Shown piece after piece: positions 7,604-14,706 of a DNA stretch of 64,000 bases. The stretch comes from Palsa-504 sp963800415 (GTDB lineage: Bacteria > Actinomycetota > Actinomycetes > Streptosporangiales > Streptosporangiaceae): contig CAWDBS010000050.1 in the NCBI GenBank assembly GCA_963800415.1, forward strand, positions 62,001 to 126,000, read 5' to 3'. The notes below the pieces were generated by a model. The model was not told the origin of the DNA. It saw nothing but the letters and a program-made list of their open reading frames with translations, and ran no database searches. How positions within the stretch are numbered: the stretch's first letter is position 1; every line of letters begins with the position of its first letter. The position numbers were made by a program, and so were the translations under genes.

Positions 7604-8541
7604 GCAGCCCCTTCGGCCCGCTGGTCCTCATCGTCAACCCGCGGGCCGGGCGCGGCAAAGTGGAAGCGTCACTCCCGCAGGTCGAGCGCATCCTGCGGGA
7701 CGAAGGACTCGGCTACCGCATCGTGCGAACGACCCATCCCGGCCACGCCACCGAGGCCGCCCGCGAGGCCCTGCTGGCCGGCGAGCGCTACCTGGTCGCG
7801 GCCGGCGGCGACGGGACCGTCCACGAGGTGGTCAACGGGATGATCCGGGACGGCCAGCCGCTGGTGCCGGACGCCGTGCTCGGGGTGGTGGCGGCCGGAT
7901 CCGGGTGCGACTTCGTCCGGTCGTTCGGCCTGCCGGGCGACGCGGTGGAAGCCGCCCGGCACCTGGCCGGGGACCGCGTCCGCGCCATCGACGTGGGCAG
8001 CGTCACCTGCACTGTTACCTCCACCGACGGCGACGCCGCCACGACCAGGTACTTCGTCAACATCGCCGAGGCCGGCCTGGGCGGCGCGGTGGTGGCCCGG
8101 GCGGCCGGGCTCAACGGGGTCGGCCGCCTCCTCGGCGCCGCCCGGTACGCCTGCGGGTTCTGGCTGACCCTGCCGGGCTTCCGCCCGGCGGCGGTGCGGC
8201 TCGACGCTGACGGCCACCTGTTCGGCTGGCAGGCGTTCAACGTAGTGGTGGCGAACTGCCGGTTCTACGGCGGCGGCATGCAGATCTCGCCGAAATCCGA
8301 CCCCGGCGACTGCCTGCTCGACGTGCTCGTCATGACCGGGCCGAAATCCGACTCGTTCACCACGCTGCCGAAGGTGTACCGGGGCGCGCACCTCCCGCAC
8401 CGCAACATCGCCGAACTGCGTGCCCGCCAGGTGCATGTCGACGCGGACCGGCCCTTCCCGGTCGAGGCAGACGGGGAAGTGCTGGGCACGACGCCCGCTT
8501 CGTTCGGGATCATTCCCTCAGGTGTCCGCCTGAAGGTATGA
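7600..8541 (+). CDS. Diacylglycerol kinase-family lipid kinase
   Basis: 313 residues in the DAGK catalytic fold. It has an N-terminal LIVNPRAGRGK motif, the nucleotide-binding GGDGTVHEVVNG (about residues 68-79), and the downstream AAGSGCDF variant of the GTGNDFA motif. Family members phosphorylate diacylglycerol, sphingoid or related lipids using ATP at the inner membrane face. The GTG at 7600 overlaps the stop of the AGPS-like oxidase, indicating translational coupling and a shared lipid function. The 3' end overlaps the convergent glpD gene by about 30 bases. Confidence 0.85.
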   Translation: MSSPFGPLVLIVNPRAGRGKVEASLPQVERILRDEGLGYRIVRTTHPGHATEAAREALLAGERYLVAAGGDGTVHEVVNGMIRDGQPLVPDAVLGVVAAGSGCDFVRSFGLPGDAVEAARHLAGDRVRAIDVGSVTCTVTSTDGDAATTRYFVNIAEAGLGGAVVARAAGLNGVGRLLGAARYACGFWLTLPGFRPAAVRLDADGHLFGWQAFNVVVANCRFYGGGMQISPKSDPGDCLLDVLVMTGPKSDSFTTLPKVYRGAHLPHRNIAELRARQVHVDADRPFPVEADGEVLGTTPASFGIIPSGVRLKV

Positions 8542-10099
8542 GCCCGAGGGACGCGTCGCGGGTGGTGAGCCGGGTCCGGCGGACGAACACGTCCTCGTCG
8601 GTGAGCGCCATCTCACGGCTGCGGGCCAGGGCCAGCTCGACGCCCAGGACGGGCAGGGCGCTCACCACCGGCTCGCCGAGCGAGCAGTCCTCGCTGATCA
8701 GGCGGGTGGCCTCCCGCCAGTCATCGCCGTAGCGCTGCACCAGCCGGGTGGCCGCTCGCGGCGGCAGGCCCAGGCGGGCCCACCTCGGCCCAGGCCAGCC
8801 GGACCGCCGCGGCCGGCGACCCGTGCAGCCCAAGCGGGATGGCCCGGGTCCGGCACGGCCCGGCACCCCCGAGCCGCACAGCGACCCGGTCCACCAGGTC
8901 CTCGGCCATGGCCCGGTACGTGGTCAGCTTCCCGCCGGTGATGGTGAACAGCCCGGGCGGGTCTGTGAAGATCGCGTGGTTCCGGGACAGGTCGCTGGTC
9001 CGGGCGTCGCCTAGCTCCTCGTCCTGGCTCAGCAGCGGGCGCAGCCCCGCCCAGGACGCCACCACGTCGCGCTCGGTCACGCCCGGGAAATTACTGGCCA
9101 CCGCCGACAGGATGTAGTCACGGTCGGCGGCGCCGACCGCCGGGTGGTCCAGGTCGCCCGCGTACGGGGTGTCGGTCGTCCCGGCGTACACCCGGTCCTC
9201 CCACGGGACGATGAAGATGTACCGCCCGTCGCCCGTCCCCGACGGAGCGACCAGCGCCGCCGTGGTCCGGACCGCGCCCGGGGCGAACACCAGGTGGACG
9301 CCCTTGCTCGGCAGCAGCCGCCCGCCGCCCGCCCCGGCCAGCCCAGAACCGGGCCAGACGGCCAGAACCGGCCAGCCGGGCAACCCAGAACCGGCCAGCC
9401 GCGTTACCTGGTCGGCCCAGACCCCGGCCGCGTTGACCACGGCCCGGGCCCGGACCTCGAACCGCTGCCCGGTCGTCTCGTCCGTCACGACCGCGCCGGT
9501 CACCCGGCCGTCGCCGAGGAGCTCCGTCACCCGGGCGTGGTTGGCCAGCCGCGCGCCTGCCGCTGGGCGGCCCGGGCCACCTCGATGGTCAGCCGGGCGT
9601 CGTCCACCTGGCACTCGAAGTACCGGAAGCCACGCGACCGCCCGCCGAGCCCGGGGATGGCCTCGCGGACCTGCCCGGCGCTCACCGACCGGTGGTAGCC
9701 GATGTTCCGGCCCGCCGCGAGCAGCTCGTACCCGGTCAGCCCGGCCCGGTACGTGGCCCGGTGGCGCCAGTCGTCGGCCAGCATGTACATCGGTACCGGC
9801 CGGACCAGGTGCGGCGCCAGCCGGAACAGGATGCCCCGTTCCCGCAGCGACTCCCGGACCAGGCCGAACTCGCGGTGCTCCAGGTACCGCAGGCCGCCGT
9901 GCACGAGCCGGGAGGAGCGCCCCGAGGTCCCGGCGGCGAAGTCGTCCTTCTCCACCAGGGCCACCGACAGGCCGCGCGCCGCGGCGTCCAGGGCGATGCC
10001 GGCGCCGGTGATCCCGCCCCCGATCACGAGCACGTCGAACCGGTCCTCGGCCATCCGGGTGAGGTTGGCGGTGCGGGTCTGGGCGGAGAACGGCAGCAC
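8510..10099 (-). pseudogene. glpD: Glycerol-3-phosphate dehydrogenase with two frameshifts
   Basis: Three abutting frames together read as one FAD-dependent glycerol-3-phosphate dehydrogenase, which oxidises glycerol 3-phosphate to dihydroxyacetone phosphate and passes electrons to quinone. The N-terminal part (GTG at 10099, LPFSAQTRTANLTRM, then the FAD motif VIGGGITGAGIALDAA and SSRLVHGGLRYLE) ends in frame near 9570. A second frame carries the middle (AVVNAAGVWADQV; FTITGGKLTTYRAMAEDLVD), and from about 8780 a third frame carries the C-terminal helical domain. One inserted base near 9568 and one removed base near 8785 would restore a single frame. Either the gene is inactive or the sequence has two base errors in GC runs. 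The last residues overlap the convergent lipid kinase. Confidence 0.8.
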
Positions 10100-10124
10100 C
10101 AGCCGATGGTAACGCCCGGATTCT

Positions 10125-10413
10125 CCCGGGCGTGAAGGCGGCACGGAACCGGGCCAGCGCTCGCTCGCTGTCGCCGTCGGCGGCCCAGGCTTCCAGGCCG
10201 ACGGTGCCGTCATAGCCCATCCGCGCGAACGGGACGCCGGGGTGGTCGACGGCGGTATTGAGGTTCTCCAGGCGCCAGGGCCTCGATGTCGTGGCGGGTC
10301 CAGTCCCAGATCTCGGCGTCGAAGCCCGCCTCGGCGATCCGCTGGACCCGTTCGGTGATGGGCAGGTCGAGGAACATCATCTCCGCGCAGACAGCGAGCC
10401 GCATCAGCGCCAC
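10125..10413 (-). pseudogene. Hydroxypyruvate isomerase-like (TIM-barrel) gene reduced to three fragments
   Basis: The frame from 10413 (GTG; ATG at 10404 is a better candidate, AAGG 9 bases upstream) encodes a normal N terminus, MRLAVCAEMMFLDLPITERV through EIWDWTRHDIEAL. The frame then shifts and reads LENLNTAVDHPGVPFAR, a central family segment, directly followed by MGYDGTVGLEAWAADGDS and FRAAFTPG, the family C terminus. Against the roughly 260-residue family, two internal blocks of about 90 and 60 residues are missing, and a one-base shift separates fragments 1 and 2. It cannot encode a working barrel. It lies immediately upstream of glpD on the same strand. Confidence 0.75.
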
Positions 10414-10471
10414 CTTTCTCCGGGCTTCTTCCGTATGATGCCAGTCATGTCAGAGCCTTCGCCGGCAACGC

Positions 10472-10795
10472 ATGCCGGTCACCACCGCCCTCGGGCTGCC
10501 GGGCATGACGATCGAGCGGGACCTGGGACTTACCTTCGGCCTCGTGGTGCGCAGCATGGGCTTCGCGAAGTCGTTCGGCGCCGGGCTCACCGCGCTGCGC
10601 CAGGGCGAGGTGCCCCAGTACACCTCGCTGCTTGAGGACAGCCGCCGCCACGCCATCGACCGCCTGATCGACAACGCGCGGCTGCTGGGCGCGAACGCGA
10701 TCGTCGCGATGCGGTTCGACTCCTCCGAGATCAGCCAGCAGCTGACGGAGATCGTGGCCTACGGGACCGCGGTCGTCGTCCGGCCCGTGGACTAG
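10472..10795 (+). CDS. YbjQ-family (UPF0145) small protein
   Basis: 107 residues with the YbjQ family layout: an N-terminal VTTALGLPGMTIERDLG, a central GAGL segment, the ARLLGANAIVAMRFD core and the C-terminal VAYGTAVVV strand. The family forms pentameric rings and is annotated as putative heavy-metal binding, but its function is not established. The ATG at 10472 lacks a clear ribosome site; a nearby ATG at 10447 is out of frame. It reads rightward, divergent from the decayed isomerase. Confidence 0.85.
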   Translation: MPVTTALGLPGMTIERDLGLTFGLVVRSMGFAKSFGAGLTALRQGEVPQYTSLLEDSRRHAIDRLIDNARLLGANAIVAMRFDSSEISQQLTEIVAYGTAVVVRPVD

Positions 10796-10798
10796 CCT

Positions 10799-11212
10799 GT
10801 GCCTGGTCCGGCCTCGGGTGGCCCGCGCCCGCTAGCCGCCGAGGCCGACCGCGAGCGGCTGGTCGCGCTGCTGCGCGAGCACTACGCGGTGGGACTGTTC
10901 GGCCTGGACGAGCTGGACCGCCGGGTGGGGGTGGTGCTGAGCGCCCGGTACCTGGACGAGGCGGCCGCAGCGGTCGCCGACCTGCCGGGAGCCCCCGTGT
11001 CCGGTACCACCGCGCTCGGTACCGCCGCGGCTGGCGCCCCCGCACCGGGCCGCGTCAAGCGGCGGCGCGGCCACGCCCAGGCCGACCAGCCCGCCGCCGG
11101 CTGGATCCCGACGGACGAGCGGTTCCGCGATCCCACCACGCGCGCCGTCATGCGGGTATGGATCGATCCCGCCGACCAGAGCCGCCACTACGTCCCGGAG
11201 CCTGGCGCCTGA
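10799..11212 (+). CDS. DUF1707 domain protein
   Basis: 137 residues. The N-terminal 55 residues match DUF1707 (EADRERLVALLREHYAVG, then LDELDRRVG and AAVADLP), a short helical domain common at the N terminus of actinobacterial membrane or regulatory proteins. The middle is an Ala/Pro/Gly linker, and the C-terminal 35 residues (WIPTDERFRDPTTRAVMRVW) form a second conserved-looking block. No membrane segment is visible. The GTG at 10799 is three bases after the stop of the YbjQ gene, so the two are probably co-transcribed. Confidence 0.75.
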   Translation: MPGPASGGPRPLAAEADRERLVALLREHYAVGLFGLDELDRRVGVVLSARYLDEAAAAVADLPGAPVSGTTALGTAAAGAPAPGRVKRRRGHAQADQPAAGWIPTDERFRDPTTRAVMRVWIDPADQSRHYVPEPGA

Positions 11213-11284
11213 CTAGGCTCGCCGGAGCGCAGCGGCGTACCATTGAGTGCACACGGAGCGATGCCTGGGGTCCGGGAGGCTGCG

Positions 11285-11773
11285 ATGAGGCTGCTACCGC
11301 ACCGGCGGAACCTGGTGGTGTGGCGCCAGTCCGCGGGCCCAGCTGACCGGTACGGTGGCCTGCGGCCCACCCGCATCGGGCGGACCCCCTGGTGGATCCG
11401 TATTGGCGCGCTGCTCACCGTCATCGGCCTGGTCGGCCTGGCCCAGGGGGTGCGGGCCCGCTGGCGGCCCCTGCTGCCCGCGGTCGTTCTCACGGTGGCC
11501 GGCGTCATCATGCGCACCGGCCCAGGCGGCGTGCTCCTCCTGCCAGGAATGCTGCTCCTCCTGCACGCCCTGCTCATCCCGGCCACCCCGGCGCAGGACC
11601 GTATCCGGCTGGAGCATGAGCTGGGGGAGTACTCCACCCCGGCGCAGCGGCGCGATCTCGAAGCGGTTCTCGACCGCTACCCGGACGGCATCACGGGCGA
11701 GCTGCGCGAGATCCTCGGCAGGCAAGCCGTGGCCGCCGACGGCGACCGGTTCCCGACCGCCGGACGGTGCTGA
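11285..11773 (+). CDS. Small membrane protein of unknown function
   Basis: 162 residues from the ATG at 11285, chosen because GGGAGG precedes it by 7 bases; a TTG at 11243 would add 14 residues. A basic, cytosolic N terminus is followed by two or three closely packed hydrophobic segments (WWIRIGALLTVIGLVGLAQG; LLPAVVLTVAGVIM; GVLLLPGMLLLLHALLI) and a charged helical tail (RIRLEHELGEYSTPAQRRDL). The family is not recognised. The likely location is the cytoplasmic membrane with the C terminus inside. TACCAT at 11237-11242 may be its -10 box. Confidence 0.65.
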   Translation: MRLLPHRRNLVVWRQSAGPADRYGGLRPTRIGRTPWWIRIGALLTVIGLVGLAQGVRARWRPLLPAVVLTVAGVIMRTGPGGVLLLPGMLLLLHALLIPATPAQDRIRLEHELGEYSTPAQRRDLEAVLDRYPDGITGELREILGRQAVAADGDRFPTAGRC

Positions 11774-11817
11774 GGCGACGCTGGAGTGGCCAAGGTCCAC
11801 CACGGCTCAGTTGCTCG

Positions 11818-11907
11818 CCGGCACGATGTGGCTAGAGCCGGCGATGGCCGGCACGATGTGGCATAGAGCCGGCGATGGCCGGCACGATGTCGGCATAGAG
11901 CCGGCTG
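11818..11907 (+). repeat. Three tandem repeats of about 31 bases upstream of mobA
   Basis: The unit is GCCGGCACGATGTGG followed by a variable C/CA and TAGAGCCGGCGATG. It is present about three times with small indels. A shorter direct repeat (GGCTGGATCGAGGC) occurs twice just downstream, between 11900 and 11955. The whole gap to the mobA promoter is built from these words. Each unit contains the self-complementary GCCGGC. Function unknown. Confidence 0.75.
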
Positions 11908-12000
11908 GATCGAGGCGGCCAGCCGGTGCGCCGGGCCCCGCGGCTGGATCGAGGCACCCACGCGGGCCCGCACGATAAAGAGCAAATGCCTGACCGCGGC

Positions 12001-12006
12001 TAGCAT
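12001..12006 (+). promoter_or_regulatory. -10 element upstream of mobA
   Basis: TAGCAT ends six bases before the ATG at 12013. The intervening GAGGGA could be a ribosome site only if transcription starts further upstream; otherwise this is a leaderless start. Confidence 0.4.
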
Positions 12007-12012
12007 GAGGGA

Positions 12013-12870
12013 ATGCCGGATTCTGCGGGCGTGGTGCTGGCCGGCGGGCGGTCGTCCCGGATGGGCACGCCCAAGGCGGCGCTGGAGTGGCACGGGTCGA
12101 CGCTGCTGCGCCGGACCGTCGGCATCCTGGCCCGGGCGACCGGCGGTCCGGTCGTCGTGGTCCGCGCGCCGGGCCAGGAGCTTCCCCCGCTGCCTCCCGA
12201 CATAGAAGTAATAACCGACCCGCGGGAGGGCAAGGGCCCGGTGCAGGGCCTGGCCGCCGGGCTGGGCGCCCTCATGGACCGCGCCGACGTGGCCTTCGTC
12301 AGCTCCACCGACATGCCGTTCCTGCACCCCGCGTTCGTCCGCCGGGTGCTGCGCGCGGTGCACGAGGGCGCCGACGTGGGGCTGCCGGTGGCACGCGGCT
12401 ACCCGCAGCCGCTGGCCGCCGCCTACCGCACCAAGCTCGCGCCGCTAGCGGAGCGCCTCGTGCAGGAAGGACGCCTCCGGCCCGCGTTCCTGTTCGAGCA
12501 GTGCACGGTCTCCCGGCTGGACGAGCACTCCCTGAAGGACGACCCGGTGCTGGCCGCGCTTGATCCCCGCCTGGACTCCGTGCTCAACATCAACGAGCCC
12601 GACGAGTACCGAACGGCCCGGTCCCAGCCCGCCCCCGAGGTCACCGTGCAGCGCTTCGGCGTGCTGGCCGCCACTCCAGGCCGGGGCGGTCACCGGGCCC
12701 CGGAGACGGTCACGGCGGCCACCGTAGCCGAAGCCGCCGCGGCCGCCGGCGTCGACTTCGGCGCGCACGTGACCGCGGCGCTCAACGGCGACCAGATCAC
12801 CCGGGACGGCCAGACCCCGCTGGCCGCGGGCGACACCGTCTTCTTCCTGTCCGCCGACGCCTGCGGCTGA
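12013..12870 (+). CDS. mobA: Molybdenum cofactor guanylyltransferase fused to a MoaD/ThiS-like domain
   Basis: 285 residues. Residues 1 to about 200 form a MobA nucleotidyltransferase: the GTP-binding loop LAGGRSSRMGTPKA, the STDMPFL metal-site segment, and the C-terminal LNINEPDEY motif. MobA attaches GMP to molybdopterin to give MGD/bis-MGD cofactors. From about residue 205 a second, roughly 80-residue beta-grasp-like domain resembles MoaD/ThiS (TVQRFGVLAATPGRGG to GDTVFFLSADACG). It ends in Cys-Gly rather than the Gly-Gly needed for thiocarboxylation, so if it descends from MoaD it is probably not a sulfur carrier. Six bases separate it from the aldehyde oxidoreductase gene, a cofactor-enzyme pairing. 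Confidence 0.85.
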   Translation: MPDSAGVVLAGGRSSRMGTPKAALEWHGSTLLRRTVGILARATGGPVVVVRAPGQELPPLPPDIEVITDPREGKGPVQGLAAGLGALMDRADVAFVSSTDMPFLHPAFVRRVLRAVHEGADVGLPVARGYPQPLAAAYRTKLAPLAERLVQEGRLRPAFLFEQCTVSRLDEHSLKDDPVLAALDPRLDSVLNINEPDEYRTARSQPAPEVTVQRFGVLAATPGRGGHRAPETVTAATVAEAAAAAGVDFGAHVTAALNGDQITRDGQTPLAAGDTVFFLSADACG

Positions 12871-12876
12871 ACAGCC

Positions 12877-14679
12877 ATGCCCGCAGGCGGTTACTTCGGC
12901 CGGGCGCTGGTGGTGGATGCCGGCACCGGCACCTCGCAAACCCTAGAACTCCCCGATGACCTGCTGCGCGCCTACATCGGCGGCGCCGGGCTCGGCGCCT
13001 GGTTGCTGCACCACCTGGGCCCGCCCGGCGTCGACCCGCTCGCCCCGGAAGCACCGCTGGCCTACGTGTTCTCCCCGCTGGTGGGCACGCCGCTGACCAC
13101 CAGCGCGAAGTTCGCGGTGGTGGCCAAGTCCCCGCTGACTGGCCTGCTCACCGACGCCCTCGCCTCGAGTCACTTCGCCATCGCCGGGAAGCTCACCGGG
13201 CACGACGCGATCGTGGTCCGCGGCGCCCGCGCCACACTGTCCGTCCTGCTCATCGATGACCAGGGCGTGCGCTTCGAAGACGCCGCGGACCTGTCCGGGC
13301 TCACCGCGGCGCAGGCGGGGACCCGGCTGCGCCTGCGGCTGGGGGAGCGGCTGGGCCGGGGCTGGCGGGTGGCGGCGATCGGCCCGGCCGGCGAGCGCGG
13401 CGTCCGGTACGCCACGATCTCCCACGACGGGCGGCACGCCGGGCGCGGCGGGCTCGGCGCGGTGCTGGGCGCCAAACGGATCAAGGCCATCGCGGTGCGC
13501 GCGGCGGGCCGGGTCGCCCCGGCCGACCCGCAGGCGGTGCTGGCGGCGGCGCGGGACCTGCGCGCCCGGTCGTTCGGCCCGGCCACCGCCAAGTACCGCG
13601 AGCTCGGGACGCTGGCCAACCTGCTCGCCTTCAACGCCATCAGCACGCTGCCAACCAGGAACTTCCAGGCCGCGACGTTCGACGGGGCCCCCCAGCTGGC
13701 CGCCGAGGACCTGGCCGCGATGCGCCAGGTCGCACGGCACAGCTGCGCGTCGTGCACGATCGGCTGCGAGCACATCTACGCGGGCCGAGACGGCCGCAAG
13801 ACCCGGGTCGAGTACGAGAACGTCTTCGCGCTCGGCCCGATGTGCGGGGTGTCGGACCCGGACGCGGTGCTGGCCGCCAGCGCGCGCTGCGATGACCTCG
13901 GGCTCGACACCATCTCGGCCGGCGGGACGATCGCGTGGGCCATGGAGTGCGCCGAACGCGGCCTGATCGACGCGCCGTGGCTGCGGTTCGGCGACGCCGC
14001 CGGGCTGCTGCGGGCGCTGGACCAGATCGGCGCCCGGGACGGGCTCGGCGACCTGCTCGCCGAGGGCTCGCGGCGCGCCGCCGAGCGGGTCGGAGCCGGC
14101 TCTGCGGCGTTCGCGCCGCACGTCAAGGGCATGGAGATGCCCGGTTACGAGCCGCGGACGCTGCACGCCATGGCGCTGGGCCTGGCGGTGAACGCCCGCG
14201 GCGCCGACCACAACCGGTCCGGCGCGTACGAGGCGGACCTGTCCGGCGACCTCGACCGGCTCGACGGCGGCGCGGCGCACGTGACCGCGGCGGTGGAAAC
14301 CGAGGACCGGGCCGCGGTCATGGACTCGCTGATCTTGTGCAAGTTCCTGCGCGGGGTGTTCACCGACCCGTTCGGGGAGTGGGCCGGGCTGCTGTCCGCG
14401 GTCACCGGATGGGACATGGACGGGGCAGAATTGCGCCGAACGGCCCGGCGGATCGTCTTGGCGAAACGTGTCTACAACGTGCGCGAGGGATGGCGTCCGG
14501 CCGACGACTGGCTGCCTGAAAGGTTGCTTGCCGAGCCGGTCCGGCTCGCCTCGGGCCGGGAGGCCGGGCTCACCCCGGCCCGGCTGCGGGCCATGATCGA
14601 CGGCTATTACGCCGCGCGCGGGCTCGATGAGCAAGGCCGTCCCGGTCCGGCCCAGCTCACTGACCTCCGCTTGAGCTGA
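12877..14679 (+). CDS. Aldehyde:ferredoxin oxidoreductase family (tungsten/molybdenum bis-pterin enzyme)
   Basis: 600 residues, full length for the AOR family. The N-terminal domain (GGYFGRALVVDAGTG, YIGGAGLGAWLLH) matches AOR domain 1. The [4Fe-4S] ligands are CASCTIGC (Cys290, 293, 297) plus Cys488 in LILCKFLRG. The pterin/metal motif DDLGLDTISAGG is present, as is the NARGADHNRSG segment. Family enzymes interconvert aldehydes and carboxylic acids using ferredoxin or other low-potential carriers. It lies between mobA and the formate dehydrogenase operon, with 6- and 27-base gaps, so it is likely co-expressed with them. No small ferredoxin subunit is adjacent. W versus Mo cannot be told from sequence. 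Cytoplasmic. Confidence 0.88.
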   Translation: MPAGGYFGRALVVDAGTGTSQTLELPDDLLRAYIGGAGLGAWLLHHLGPPGVDPLAPEAPLAYVFSPLVGTPLTTSAKFAVVAKSPLTGLLTDALASSHFAIAGKLTGHDAIVVRGARATLSVLLIDDQGVRFEDAADLSGLTAAQAGTRLRLRLGERLGRGWRVAAIGPAGERGVRYATISHDGRHAGRGGLGAVLGAKRIKAIAVRAAGRVAPADPQAVLAAARDLRARSFGPATAKYRELGTLANLLAFNAISTLPTRNFQAATFDGAPQLAAEDLAAMRQVARHSCASCTIGCEHIYAGRDGRKTRVEYENVFALGPMCGVSDPDAVLAASARCDDLGLDTISAGGTIAWAMECAERGLIDAPWLRFGDAAGLLRALDQIGARDGLGDLLAEGSRRAAERVGAGSAAFAPHVKGMEMPGYEPRTLHAMALGLAVNARGADHNRSGAYEADLSGDLDRLDGGAAHVTAAVETEDRAAVMDSLILCKFLRGVFTDPFGEWAGLLSAVTGWDMDGAELRRTARRIVLAKRVYNVREGWRPADDWLPERLLAEPVRLASGREAGLTPARLRAMIDGYYAARGLDEQGRPGPAQLTDLRLS

Positions 14680-14706
14680 GCGACGGGTGCGGCGGATACT
14701 GCAGGC

